The notes: generated by a model not told the origin, from the letters alone. A stretch of 22,278 bases of DNA from a virus (IMGVR_UViG_3300012924_000030:1-22278); one strand, 5' to 3'; counted from the first letter of the stretch, positions 10,809-16,982 are shown. Made by a program: numbers and translations.

Positions 10809-11008
10809 TGAGGACAAAGGCGGAAGCCGCAGCGCAGCGCATCCGCGCTGCCATCCAGGAAGAGCGTGACAACGGCGTGAACGTAACGCTAGACTGGGAC
10901 GAGGTCGAGGACGGCGGTGTTGTGGTCGCCCTGGTCACCTCGATCCATCAGCGTCAGCCGGACGGCTACATGAAGATCGTGGACGGACCGTTCCTAGTGA
11001 TGGAGTAG
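10808..11008 (+). CDS. Hypothetical protein (66 aa)
   Basis: ATG overlaps the exonuclease stop by one base. A basic helix (KAEAAAQRIRAAIQEERDNG) is followed by beta strands (VNVTLDWDEV, GGVVVALVTSI, GYMKIVDGPFLVM). A small alpha-plus-beta fold of unknown function. The tight coupling with the nuclease suggests linked expression only. Confidence 0.75.
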   Translation: MRTKAEAAAQRIRAAIQEERDNGVNVTLDWDEVEDGGVVVALVTSIHQRQPDGYMKIVDGPFLVME

Positions 11009-11010
11009 TG

Positions 11011-11184
11011 ATGGGCAGTCGCGAGGATGATGAGTATTGGAACGACAAGTACGCTGAGGAGAAATATTCGAAGGCGTGCGACAAGCATGAGGACGACCTG
11101 TATTTCGACGAGGAGTCGGATGAGTGGGCGTGTTTCAGGTGTGTCGAGCTGGACGAGCTGACGAGGACGTACAAGCATGGCTGA
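11011..11184 (+). CDS. Small acidic Cys-containing protein (57 aa)
   Basis: ATG 2 nt after the preceding TAG; an in-frame GTG 3 nt earlier is equally possible. It is strongly acidic, with CDKH and later CFRC (about 21 residues apart), a likely C/H-x-x-C zinc knuckle. It ends with a basic tail LTRTYKHG. The AT-rich codons AAATATTCG near the middle stand out from the neighbours. Function unknown. Confidence 0.65.
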   Translation: MGSREDDEYWNDKYAEEKYSKACDKHEDDLYFDEESDEWACFRCVELDELTRTYKHG

Positions 11185-11254
11185 GGACAACGACGAGAAC
11201 ATCGTGCTTGACGAGGAGCTTGACGACGAGACGCTGGAGGAAGGTAATGGCTAA
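11177..11254 (+). CDS. Acidic mini-protein (25 aa)
   Basis: ATG inside the end of the previous gene (8-nt overlap) and its own end overlaps the next gene by 8 nt. Twelve of 25 residues are Asp or Glu. Its 3' part contains GGAGGAAGG, the ribosome-binding site of the next gene, so its main effect may be translational coupling. No strong ribosome-binding site of its own is seen. Confidence 0.4.
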   Translation: MAEDNDENIVLDEELDDETLEEGNG

Positions 11255-11459
11255 GACCTACAAGTTGAAGTTGAGTGCCAGCACACCGTACGGGGGCTGT
11301 GAGTCCACCGAGATGGCCGACCTGTCGGACTACGGCTTCAGTGACGAGGAGTGGGATGGCTTGACCGTCGCTTCCCGGAACAACTACCTCAATGACTGGG
11401 CTGAGGAGTACTTCTGGAACGAGGGCTACGAGTATGGGGCGGAGATCGAGCGTGGCTGA
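11247..11459 (+). CDS. Hypothetical protein (70 aa)
   Basis: ATG preceded by GGAGGAAGG at short spacing. Product: a beta-strand start (KTYKLKLSASTPYGGCES), then an acidic helical part (DEEWDGLTVASRNNYLNDWA) ending EEYFWNEGYEYGAEIERG. The W-x-E-x-x-x-x-x-W and EYGAE pattern resembles small uncharacterised phage proteins. It overlaps the next GTG by 8 nt. Confidence 0.7.
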   Translation: MAKTYKLKLSASTPYGGCESTEMADLSDYGFSDEEWDGLTVASRNNYLNDWAEEYFWNEGYEYGAEIERG

Positions 11460-11865
11460 CATGATCTTCCGGATCCCGAGTCGAACCGTGCAGTACGGCT
11501 ACGTCGAGATCAAGGTAGACGAACCCGACGCAGCCGTATCGCCCGAGACTGTGGCTGCGATGTACGTGAGCTACGTCTACGCCTTCCAGAAGGAGGAGGA
11601 GGCTACCGTAGGGCGCATCAAGAAGGGCGTAGAGGCCCCTCTCGCAGCCTCGCAGCCCGAGGTGGACCAGGAGTCCGCCGGGGATCTGGAGAGCGCTGAG
11701 AAGCTCCTCAAGGAGCAGCTCGGGGCCGTCAAGATTCCGGAGGAGGTTGACTCGGACGCCGAGAGCCAGGCCCCCTGGGAGGGCGAGGCTGAGGTTGAGA
11801 CCAAGCCGAAGCCATGGGAGACCAAGGCCGAGCCCCCCAAGCCTGTGGTATCCTCGGACTGGTAG
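11452..11865 (+). CDS. Hypothetical protein with acidic, disordered tail (137 aa)
   Basis: GTG start preferred because GGAG lies 7 nt upstream inside the preceding gene; an ATG 9 nt downstream is the alternative. Residues 4-50 form a compact beta-alpha part (MIFRIPSRTVQYGYVEIKVD, then VSPETVAAMYVSYVYAFQKE). The remaining 85 residues are Glu/Pro/Lys-rich, contain three APWEG/KPWET-like repeats and end SSDW. The acidic tail ending in an aromatic residue could be a protein-docking tail, by analogy with SSB tails; this is inference. Confidence 0.7.
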   Translation: MADMIFRIPSRTVQYGYVEIKVDEPDAAVSPETVAAMYVSYVYAFQKEEEATVGRIKKGVEAPLAASQPEVDQESAGDLESAEKLLKEQLGAVKIPEEVDSDAESQAPWEGEAEVETKPKPWETKAEPPKPVVSSDW

Positions 11866-11916
11866 ACAGGTAAGTTACCCAGCAGTACAAAAAACAAACG
11901 ACACAAGGAGAACTAA

Positions 11917-12351
11917 GTGGCAACTCTCGATGACCTCTTCGGTTCCAGCGAGAAGCGTGCGAAGGTGGCGAACCTCAAGGCCGAGGGCGAGTTCGTGAAG
12001 GGCGTGATCAAGCAGATCGTCACCGATGCCCCGGTGTTCGAGTGGGACACCACCAACAACAAGGTCGGCTTCCAGAAGTTCTGGGTGGACGGCAAGCCGA
12101 AGGGCGTGCCGAAGGATGAGGCCGAGCGAGCTCAGCTGAACCCTGTCCACCAGATCATGGTGACCATCGAGACGAACGACGGTGAGCTTCGGGTCCCGTT
12201 CAACAGCAAGGACGAGCGAGAGAAGTTCAAGCAGGCTGTGATCGACAACGGTGGATCGGTTGACGTCGGGGATATCCTCGGTAAGAAGCTGGTCAAGCGC
12301 GTTGGCAACATCAAGGAGCACGAAGTCAAGCTCGTGAAGGCTGAGGGCTGA
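11917..12351 (+). CDS. Hypothetical protein, possibly ssDNA-binding/OB-fold-like (144 aa)
   Basis: GTG with AAGGAG 6 nt upstream, after a 51-nt spacer. The sequence is charged and beta-rich: an N-terminal helical segment (ATLDDLFGSSEKRAKV), then GEFVKGVIKQIVTDAP, QIMVTIETNDGELRVPFNS, a helix (DEREKFKQAVIDNG) and a final strand set (GKKLVKRVGNIKEHEVKLV). The arrangement and its place between a Cas4-type nuclease and a helicase suit a small OB-fold nucleic-acid-binding protein, but no diagnostic motif is present. Confidence 0.75.
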   Translation: MATLDDLFGSSEKRAKVANLKAEGEFVKGVIKQIVTDAPVFEWDTTNNKVGFQKFWVDGKPKGVPKDEAERAQLNPVHQIMVTIETNDGELRVPFNSKDEREKFKQAVIDNGGSVDVGDILGKKLVKRVGNIKEHEVKLVKAEG

Positions 12352-12503
12352 TGGACCGCCTTGACTGGGACCGCGTGGACGCAGCCCTTCGGGGGCTGCT
12401 GGCCGACATCGACTACGACCTTCACAAGTCGTACGAGTGTGACGAGGAGGATGGGCTTGACCACTACGGCGACCTAGTGGCTAAGTTCATCAACGCTTAC
12501 TGA
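12351..12503 (+). CDS. Small acidic protein (50 aa)
   Basis: ATG in a TGATG overlap with the preceding gene. A helical N-terminus (DRLDWDRVDAALRGLLADIDYDLHKSYE) is followed by C-DEEDGLDHYG and a C-terminal helix (DLVAKFINAY). Nothing recognisable beyond a small helical acidic protein. It is followed by a GC hairpin and the 58-nt tRNA-like element. Confidence 0.65.
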   Translation: MDRLDWDRVDAALRGLLADIDYDLHKSYECDEEDGLDHYGDLVAKFINAY

Positions 12504-12508
12504 TCCAA

Positions 12509-12530
12509 GGGCGCCCCTTCGGGGGCGCCT
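12509..12530 (+). terminator. GC hairpin before the tRNA-like element
   Basis: GGGCGCCCC (12509-12517) pairs with GGGGCGCCT (12522-12530), loop TTCG, nine pairs including one G-T. No T tract follows, so it is a weak terminator candidate and may instead be part of the adjacent RNA structure. In the 40-nt modules the hairpin lies downstream; here it lies upstream. Confidence 0.45.
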
Positions 12531-12534
12531 GCCA

Positions 12535-12592
12535 GGGCGCATGAACGTTGCGGGTTCAGGTAGCTGCTCCGGTTCGATCCCGGATGCGCCCA
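12535..12592 (+). ncRNA. 58-nt D-armless tRNA-like structure
   Basis: GGGCGCA (12535-12541) and TGCGCCC (12585-12591) form a perfect 7-bp acceptor-like stem with A12592 as discriminator. TGAAC (12542-12546) pairs with GTTCA (12554-12558) around a 7-nt loop GTTGCGG, which has T at position 33 and TGC in the anticodon position. After a 9-nt variable segment (GGTAGCTGC) comes a 5-bp T-stem TCCGG/CCGGA with loop TTCGATC. There is no D-arm. The 7+5 bp stacked helix has true tRNA dimensions. The G3-U70 identity pair of tRNA-Ala is absent (C70), so charging with Ala is unlikely. It ends 1 nt before a GTG start. Confidence 0.65.
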
Positions 12593-12593
12593 C

Positions 12594-12734
12594 GTGACCG
12601 AGAAGAAGAAGCTCACTGAAGACCAGGGCGACAGCGAAGCTGAGCCCAAGGGCAAGGCGACCCTGTCGCCGAGCCGGAAGAAAGAGCTGGACGAGGCAGC
12701 CAAGAAGTTCGAACGAACGAAAGGTGGCAAGTGA
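12594..12734 (+). CDS. Small charged protein (46 aa), starts at the tRNA-like 3' end
   Basis: GTG start 1 nt after the tRNA-like structure, with no Shine-Dalgarno because the upstream bases are in its T-arm and acceptor stem. Product: highly charged and probably disordered (EKKKLTEDQGDSEAEPKGKA), then a helix (SPSRKKELDEAAKKFERTKGGK). If the RNA were cut after its discriminator base, the mRNA would start C-GTG and be almost leaderless. It ends in a TGATG with the next gene. Confidence 0.6.
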   Translation: MTEKKKLTEDQGDSEAEPKGKATLSPSRKKELDEAAKKFERTKGGK

Positions 12735-12943
12735 TGGAAGCTCGAATGTTCTTTGAGGGCGGTCCGATGGAGGAGATCACAGTGACGGGCAGCCGGTCGG
12801 GCTGGCGTGACCTGCTGATCGACCTGGATTGGCTGGAGCTTCTCCTTGAGGAGCAGCTCGACGCCGAAGGGAAGCCGACCGAGCTGGAGCCTGGCACCGT
12901 CCTGCTACTCAAGGCCCTCAAGAGGGCGGGTGTTCGTGCCTGA
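12734..12943 (+). CDS. Small tandem paralogue 1 (69 aa)
   Basis: ATG in a TGATG overlap (an in-frame GTG lies one codon upstream). The order is beta strand, Gly-Ser turn (VTGSRSGW), helix RDLLIDLDWLELLLEEQL, and a C-terminal helix LLLKALKRAGVRA. The same order occurs in the next two genes: a strand ending in a short turn, then W, an (E/R)-L-L or V-I-D-x-L helix, and a final L-x-x-L-x-x-x-G-V. The three look like diverged copies. Function unknown. Confidence 0.7.
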   Translation: MEARMFFEGGPMEEITVTGSRSGWRDLLIDLDWLELLLEEQLDAEGKPTELEPGTVLLLKALKRAGVRA

Positions 12944-13110
12944 TGGATGTCTCCCTGACGTTCGACCCTGAAGTTGAGGGACCGCATTACATGGTGATCG
13001 GGAGCGAGGCCGAGTGGCGTGAGTTGCTCGACAACCTGGACGGGATCGGGCATTCGCCCGCAGCCCTGAAGCTGATCGCCGGACTCAAGTCGTGGGGGGT
13101 TACCAAGTGA
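12943..13110 (+). CDS. Small tandem paralogue 2 (55 aa)
   Basis: ATG in a TGATG overlap. A strand (MVIGSEAEW) precedes the helix WRELLDNLDGIG, and a second helix LKLIAGLKSWGVTK closes the protein. It aligns with the proteins at 12734 and 13110 despite low identity. It is the most compact of the three and may be closest to the core fold. Confidence 0.7.
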   Translation: MDVSLTFDPEVEGPHYMVIGSEAEWRELLDNLDGIGHSPAALKLIAGLKSWGVTK

Positions 13111-13280
13111 TGCACGCATATCATCGCATGGAAGCGGATCAGACTGACTCGATCGCGGTGTGTGCCACTAAGGAGGAGTGGTCGGAGGTTATCGATGAAC
13201 TGCTCAGGGGTGGTATGACGAACGCCGGGTCCGCCCCCACTCTCGTCCACTGGCTACTCAATCAGGGAGTGTATGAGTGA
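13110..13280 (+). CDS. Small tandem paralogue 3 (56 aa)
   Basis: ATG in a TGATG overlap. A strand (SIAVCATKEEW) precedes the helix EEWSEVIDELLRGG, then PTLVHWLLNQGVYE. The pattern matches the two preceding genes. The stop overlaps the helicase GTG start by 4 nt (GTGA), placing the three-gene set directly upstream of, and coupled to, the helicase. Confidence 0.7.
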   Translation: MHAYHRMEADQTDSIAVCATKEEWSEVIDELLRGGMTNAGSAPTLVHWLLNQGVYE

Positions 13281-14128
13281 AAACCTTGGCGCGACAAGTC
13301 AGGCGAGGGGTGTCGGCAGGTGAGCCACTGCCCACCCCTTGGCCTGTCTTCGAAGAGAACAAGATGTCGTTCCGTCGAGGCTCTATCTCTATGATCGCCG
13401 GTCCACCCGGCTCTATGAAGACGGTCCTCGCGCTCAACATCGTCCGACAGATGGGTGCTCAGGTGCCTACGCTGTACCACTCGTCGGACTCGGACGACTT
13501 CACGATGGCATCACGCACGCTGTCGATGTTGACCGGCACACCGTCCCAGGAGACCGAGCTGTGGGTCATGGGCCAGAAGGCCATGGCCTACGAGGTACTC
13601 AAGGACATGGACCACATCAGGTGGTCCTTCCGCTCCAGTCCTACGTTGGAGCACATGTGGCGGGAGGCGGAAGCCTTCCGTGAACTGAACGGCGAGTACC
13701 CTCACCACACGGTGATCGACATCATGATGGACATCGACTACGAGGGTGCTGGCGAGCAGAACTACTGGGCACTGATGGCCGAGCTAAAGGATATGGCACG
13801 TGAGCAAGAAACAGCGATCACTGTGGTTCATCACACCTCTGAGAGCGCTAAGGGTGGGGCTCCGCCCCCCCGTTCCGCCATCATGGGTAAGGCGAATCAG
13901 CTACCGACCCTCATTCTCACTCTTTGGGGTGACAGTCATCAGGGAACACTGGACGTCGCGACGGTAAAGAACCGCTTCGGTCCCCAGGATGCGATGGGCA
14001 AGAAGTACTTCAAGATGAGCGCCCAGCCTGCGATCTGCCTGATTGAGGAGATGGAGCAGCCTGCTGCTCCGCTGTTCCGCGATGGTCCGTACGTGCCAGA
14101 TGACGAGAAGGTCGGATGGGGAGACTGA
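13277..14128 (+). CDS. DnaB/RecA-fold replicative helicase-like ATPase (283 aa)
   Basis: GTG start in a GTGA overlap. The RecA-type core is clear: Walker A GPPGSMKT (42-49), Walker B VIDIMMD (146-152) and a switch segment VVHHTSES (183-190). A residue pattern like the DnaB C-terminal domain follows (AIMGKANQLPTLILTLW, then VATVKNRFGP). It lacks the DnaB N-terminal domain and, at 283 aa, is the ATPase domain alone, as in several actinophage and RepA/Gp4-like helicases. It probably acts at the phage fork with the split primase at 15363-16317. Confidence 0.85.
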   Translation: MKTLARQVRRGVSAGEPLPTPWPVFEENKMSFRRGSISMIAGPPGSMKTVLALNIVRQMGAQVPTLYHSSDSDDFTMASRTLSMLTGTPSQETELWVMGQKAMAYEVLKDMDHIRWSFRSSPTLEHMWREAEAFRELNGEYPHHTVIDIMMDIDYEGAGEQNYWALMAELKDMAREQETAITVVHHTSESAKGGAPPPRSAIMGKANQLPTLILTLWGDSHQGTLDVATVKNRFGPQDAMGKKYFKMSAQPAICLIEEMEQPAAPLFRDGPYVPDDEKVGWGD

Positions 14129-14301
14129 TGGCTAAGAACAACGGTGACGGCACCTTCACCCTCACCTACGACGAGTTCGACTACACCCAGGGCCAGCTTG
14201 GCTGGCTCGCAGCCCTTGAGGCGGCCGGAGTGGACAACTGGGAAGGCTACGAAGTGGCTGTTGGTCTGCTCGATGGCGACCCGGACGGCGAGGAGTACTG
14301 A
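14128..14301 (+). CDS. Small acidic protein (57 aa)
   Basis: ATG in a TGATG overlap with the helicase stop. The layout is N-terminal strands (GDGTFTLTYDEFDYTQ), a helix (GWLAALEAAGVDNWEGYEVA), and an acidic Gly-rich end (GDPDGEEY). It resembles small phage proteins with the same D-x-W-x-G-Y pattern. Function unknown. Confidence 0.7.
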   Translation: MAKNNGDGTFTLTYDEFDYTQGQLGWLAALEAAGVDNWEGYEVAVGLLDGDPDGEEY

Positions 14302-14501
14302 TGGCACGCAGCATCAAGCGAGCGGACGGTTCGCGCGGCTGGGAGCTGAGCGACGAGGAGTACGTCAACCTCCTGACGGCCGACATCGCGGCCGACTACG
14401 CGTATGGCGTCATCTATCATACGGCCACGATGTCCGATGGTGTCGATCTGGTCACCGCTCAGGAGTTCGCTCGCAACCTACTCGACGAATGGATCAAGTG
14501 A
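14301..14501 (+). CDS. Hypothetical protein (66 aa)
   Basis: ATG in a TGATG overlap. A basic N-terminus (ARSIKRADGSRG) is followed by helical sequence (SDEEYVNLLTADIAADYAYG) and a C-terminal helix (TAQEFARNLLDEWIK). No known motif. Continuous TGATG linkage keeps it in the replication operon. Confidence 0.7.
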   Translation: MARSIKRADGSRGWELSDEEYVNLLTADIAADYAYGVIYHTATMSDGVDLVTAQEFARNLLDEWIK

Positions 14502-14593
14502 TGGCCTGTAACAGCTGCGGGATGAAGCACTGCCTGCGTCCGCCTCGTCTCCCCGCCCCGGTCCCTCCGCCCAAGCCCCCAAGGAGTAGCTAA
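14501..14593 (+). CDS. Small zinc-knuckle-like, Pro-rich protein (30 aa)
   Basis: ATG overlaps the preceding TGA by one base. The N-terminus is CNSCGMKHC, three Cys and one His within nine residues, a plausible metal knuckle. The tail is RPPRLPAPVPPPKPPRSS, a polyproline-type stretch. The 3' end (AAGGAG) supplies the Shine-Dalgarno for the ATG at 14593. Confidence 0.5.
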   Translation: MACNSCGMKHCLRPPRLPAPVPPPKPPRSS

Positions 14594-14676
14594 TGCACTG
14601 TGGTAACGGATTTCCTCACCCTCCTCACGTCTGGCTTGACGAGGGACGTCGAACGTGGGCGTGCGGTGGCGTGTAA
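14593..14676 (+). CDS. Possible mini-ORF (27 aa)
   Basis: ATG in a TAATG overlap with AAGGAG 6 nt upstream. The product contains HCGNGFPHPPHVW and a second Cys (WACGG), which could bind a metal. It overlaps the proposed endonuclease start by 11 nt. The initiation site is good, but the size and unusual composition leave doubt. It may mainly deliver ribosomes to the endonuclease start. Confidence 0.4.
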   Translation: MHCGNGFPHPPHVWLDEGRRTWACGGV

Positions 14677-15064
14677 AGATTGTGGATCGACGACCCGGGC
14701 GCTTAAGGCGCCCGGTCCTCGGTGTGCTACATGTCAGAGGGCCCGTCGTAAGGCCACCAGAGAGGCCGCCTGGGCCCGTGGAATCATGACCCGGTATGGG
14801 ATTACCCCAGAGCAATACTGGGCCCTCTACGAGGCGCAGGGAGGCACGTGCTACATGTGCCAGCGAGCCACCGGCAAGGTGCGTAGGCTCGCAGTCGACC
14901 ATGACCACAACTCGGGGTACGTCCGAGGCCTGCTGTGCAAGCCTTGCAACTCCGTCCTCGCTCACGCCCGTGACGATGGGGAGTACTTCGAGCGGGCGTT
15001 CGAGTACCTGCGTGAGCCTCCAGCTCACGCCCTGATAGGAAAGGTGAAGCCTGATGGAACGTGA
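14666..15064 (+). CDS. Recombination endonuclease VII (132 aa)
   Basis: The C-terminal half is a clear T4 gp49-like His-Me finger nuclease: YWALYEAQGGTCYMC (C62, C65), LAVDHDHNSG (D78-H81) and VRGLLCKPCN (C91, C94, N95). The two Cys pairs hold a structural zinc and the DHDH segment is catalytic. Such enzymes resolve branched DNA before packaging. An N-terminal CKDC...CATC pair precedes it. The start is uncertain: the GTG at 14666 (MACKDC) is preferred, while a GTG at 14600 would add 22 residues of low-quality sequence overlapping the mini-ORF. Confidence 0.88.
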   Translation: MACKDCGSTTRALKAPGPRCATCQRARRKATREAAWARGIMTRYGITPEQYWALYEAQGGTCYMCQRATGKVRRLAVDHDHNSGYVRGLLCKPCNSVLAHARDDGEYFERAFEYLREPPAHALIGKVKPDGT

Positions 15065-15236
15065 ACCTTTGACCAAAGAAGAATGGCTGCTCGTCATGCG
15101 ACTGCTGGACTACGCACCCGAGTGGCTGAAGGATACTCCTGCGTACCAGGCTCACGCCTGGGATCTGTTCGTGAGGAGCGGCATCAGCATCAGCGGTGCG
15201 ACGTACCAGAAGATCAAGAGGGAAGATGAGGTCTGA
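15054..15236 (+). CDS. Hypothetical helical protein (60 aa)
   Basis: ATG within the end of the endonuclease gene (11-nt overlap) with AAAGGTGAAG upstream. The product is mostly helical (TKEEWLLVMRLLDYAPEWL, then YQAHAWDLFVRSG and GATYQKIKRED). No motif recognised. It ends in a TGATG. Confidence 0.7.
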   Translation: MEREPLTKEEWLLVMRLLDYAPEWLKDTPAYQAHAWDLFVRSGISISGATYQKIKREDEV

Positions 15237-15403
15237 TGGAACTGAGTGACGACGAGCTGACCGAACTCCACTCGCTCCTGCAAGACCAGACGCTGTACGG
15301 CGATGACAACATCGTGTACGGCAGTGACGGCGATGGACTCCGCGCGATTCAACGGAAGGTGAATGATGAGGCGAAGAGGCGAAAGCTCTGGTGGGGTAGC
15401 TGA
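15236..15403 (+). CDS. Small charged protein (55 aa)
   Basis: ATG in a TGATG overlap. An acidic helix (SDDELTELHSLLQDQTLYGDD) and Gly/Asp-rich turns (VYGSDGDG) lead into a basic helix (LRAIQRKVNDEAKRRK) that ends LWWGS. No family recognised. Its last 41 nt overlap the start of the primase zinc-domain gene. Confidence 0.65.
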   Translation: MELSDDELTELHSLLQDQTLYGDDNIVYGSDGDGLRAIQRKVNDEAKRRKLWWGS

Positions 15404-15812
15404 TTCGCGACGGGGCGGAGCCTCGCGCTCAGGAGGCATCTACGATGCCGACTTCCCGCTCTTCCCCATCGGACCAATCCTTCAGTCATTTGGTGGAGAG
15501 CCTGTGGCTGAGGGCTACGGATGGAAGCCCTACCGATGCCCGTTCCACGGAGACCGAGACGCCTCCGGCTCGGTCAACAGCCAGAAGCAAGTCTTCAACT
15601 GTCACGCAGCCGACTGCCCCAAAGGCAACGCCGTCCAAGTGATCATGCAATGGGAGCAGGTGACGTTTCGTGAAGCTGTCGAAAGAGCAGAGGCAATATC
15701 TGGAGCGAGCGTGGGCGGAGTACAGCCCATATCTGGCAGACGCGGCCGAATGGCTGGAGGGACGCGGGGTAAGTCTGGAGTTCGCAGCTTCAAGAGGACT
15801 TGGCGTAGTTAG
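15363..15812 (+). CDS. Primase CHC2-type zinc-binding domain protein (149 aa)
   Basis: ATG (15363; a second ATG at 15366) with GGAAGG upstream. The zinc ribbon is clear: CPFHGDRDAS (C59, H62), then FNCHAADCPKGNAV (C80, C85), matching the CHC2 domain of DnaG-type primases, followed by a helix TFREAVERAEAISG. The N-terminal 28 residues are basic and probably disordered. After about residue 115 the sequence loses domain character (GRRGRMAGGTRGKSG) where it overlaps the next gene for 143 nt in another frame. It probably works with the separate TOPRIM protein. Confidence 0.82.
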   Translation: MMRRRGESSGGVADSRRGGASRSGGIYDADFPLFPIGPILQSFGGEPVAEGYGWKPYRCPFHGDRDASGSVNSQKQVFNCHAADCPKGNAVQVIMQWEQVTFREAVERAEAISGASVGGVQPISGRRGRMAGGTRGKSGVRSFKRTWRS

Positions 15813-16317
15813 GAATCCACTGCCGGGCCATGAGCCTGCTCGTGGGTACCTCGCCATCCCATACCTCACGGATAAGGGGCCGGTGAACTTCAACTTCCGC
15901 TGCATCCAGGACCACAACTGCAAGGAGATCCCCCACCACTCCAAGTATTGGAAGCGGAAGGGTTCTCCGGTCAACCTGTACGGAGTCCAGGCAGTCTCCT
16001 GGGCCGACGACTGGATCGTCGTGACCGAAGGGGAGATCGACGCCCTGATCTGGCAGCAGATCGGTGTACCGGCACTTGCGGTGCCGGGCGCAGAGAACTG
16101 GAAGGACTACTGGGCCAACCTCCTCGAAGACTTCAGTCGTGTATACTTGGCTGAGGATGGTGACAACGCAGGCAAGGACCTGTGGATCGCCATGTCCGAG
16201 CACATCGATCAGGGCAACACGATGGTAGTCCGGATGCGCATGCCGGACGGGGAAGACACCAACTCGATGTACCTCAAGCAGGGCAAAGACTATCTCCTCG
16301 GGAGGATCAAGAAGTGA
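15670..16317 (+). CDS. Primase TOPRIM-domain protein (215 aa)
   Basis: GTG start with GGGAGCAGGTGA about 6 nt upstream. It lies in a different frame from the zinc-domain gene and overlaps it by 143 nt. The TOPRIM fold is evident: VVTEGEIDALIW (catalytic E120; D124), VPALAVPG, and YLAEDGDNAGKD (D163, D165). These acidic residues hold the metals for primer synthesis. An N-terminal helical part (EQRQYLERAWAEYSP, then AAEWLEGRGVSLEFAASRGLG) resembles primase linkers. With the upstream zinc protein it makes a two-polypeptide primase, unless a frameshift fuses them. Confidence 0.85.
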   Translation: MKLSKEQRQYLERAWAEYSPYLADAAEWLEGRGVSLEFAASRGLGVVRNPLPGHEPARGYLAIPYLTDKGPVNFNFRCIQDHNCKEIPHHSKYWKRKGSPVNLYGVQAVSWADDWIVVTEGEIDALIWQQIGVPALAVPGAENWKDYWANLLEDFSRVYLAEDGDNAGKDLWIAMSEHIDQGNTMVVRMRMPDGEDTNSMYLKQGKDYLLGRIKK

Positions 16318-16454
16318 AGCGCACGATAGGCATCGAAGTCGATGTCCCTGAGAGCTGGGACGAAGAGGACTTCGAGTTCCTGATGGAGGAGCTGGAAAAC
16401 TGCTTGTCCCGAAGCTTTCGTAGTCGCAACTTCAGCGTCGAAGAGTATAAGTGA
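16314..16454 (+). CDS. Small hypothetical protein (46 aa)
   Basis: GTG in a GTGA overlap with the primase stop. Product: a strand (TIGIEVDVPESW), an acidic helix (EEDFEFLMEELENCLSRSF) and a short basic end. No family recognised. It overlaps the next GTG by 4 nt. Confidence 0.65.
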   Translation: MKRTIGIEVDVPESWDEEDFEFLMEELENCLSRSFRSRNFSVEEYK

Positions 16455-16792
16455 GCAGGCGCAAGACCCCGCACGACAGCTACGCAGCGTATGGTAAGTA
16501 CCAGATCGAGAAGGCCCTGATCAAAGACTTCAAGCAGGAAGCAGCGGAGGCAGCGATGAGCAGCGTGTTCGTCATCATCAACGAGTGGACCTCGGTCGAC
16601 GGAGGAGACTTCTCCGAGGTGGTCGGGGCCAGCTACTTCGAGTCGGAGAGCGAGGCCTTCGACCACCTGGAGGACATCGCCGAGTCGTACAACACCACCG
16701 TCGAGCCGGACTCGGGCAGCTTCTCTATGTCTGAGCCGAGCAACTACATCAGCTATCAGGAGTACTACATCGAGGAGCTGAACCGACCGTGA
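16451..16792 (+). CDS. Hypothetical acidic protein (113 aa)
   Basis: GTG in a GTGA overlap. Residues 1-35 are basic and helical (HDSYAAYGKYQIEKALIKDF). From the internal Met at 36 (MSSVFVIINEW) the sequence reads like a separate domain, with strand-helix alternation and many Ser, Glu and Tyr residues. A second initiation at ATG 16556, behind a GGAG, is possible, which would make a 78-aa product. Many small phage proteins begin with a VFVIINEW-type strand. Function unknown. Confidence 0.7.
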   Translation: MSRRKTPHDSYAAYGKYQIEKALIKDFKQEAAEAAMSSVFVIINEWTSVDGGDFSEVVGASYFESESEAFDHLEDIAESYNTTVEPDSGSFSMSEPSNYISYQEYYIEELNRP

Positions 16793-16821
16793 AGAACATC
16801 ATCGAAGTGGAGGAGATCTGA
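16789..16821 (+). CDS. Ten-codon coupling ORF
   Basis: GTG (16789) overlaps the preceding TGA in a GTGA and ends in a TGATG with the next gene. The ten codons (MKNIIEVEEI) contain GTGGAGGAGAT, a perfect Shine-Dalgarno for the ATG at 16821. It may exist only to hold ribosomes between the two genes. Coding is uncertain. Confidence 0.3.
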   Translation: MKNIIEVEEI

Positions 16822-16982
16822 TGGGTAAGCACGACAAGAAGGAAGACCTGAACAGCAAGCCGTACGACCAGGGGGCGAACCCCCAGAAGAAGGCTGACGA
16901 GTTCGATCAGCAGTACGGCCAGAACCGCAAGGGTCAGAGCTCTACCCCTGCGCTCGATGCATACAAGAAGAAGAACAAGTAA
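16821..16982 (+). CDS. Small basic, disordered protein (53 aa)
   Basis: ATG with GGAGGAG 5 nt upstream. The product is rich in Lys, Asp, Gln and Asn with no hydrophobic core (GKHDKKEDLNSKPYDQG, then NPQKKADEFDQQYGQNRKG) and ends YKKKNK. Probably an intrinsically disordered nucleic-acid- or protein-binding peptide. It ends in a TAATG with the next gene. Confidence 0.6.
   Translation: MGKHDKKEDLNSKPYDQGANPQKKADEFDQQYGQNRKGQSSTPALDAYKKKNK

Noticed and set aside
12535-12592. Annotation as a normal tRNA-Ala(TGC)
   Set aside because: There is no D-arm, the G3-U70 identity pair of tRNA-Ala is missing and no CCA is encoded. It is kept as a tRNA-like RNA only.
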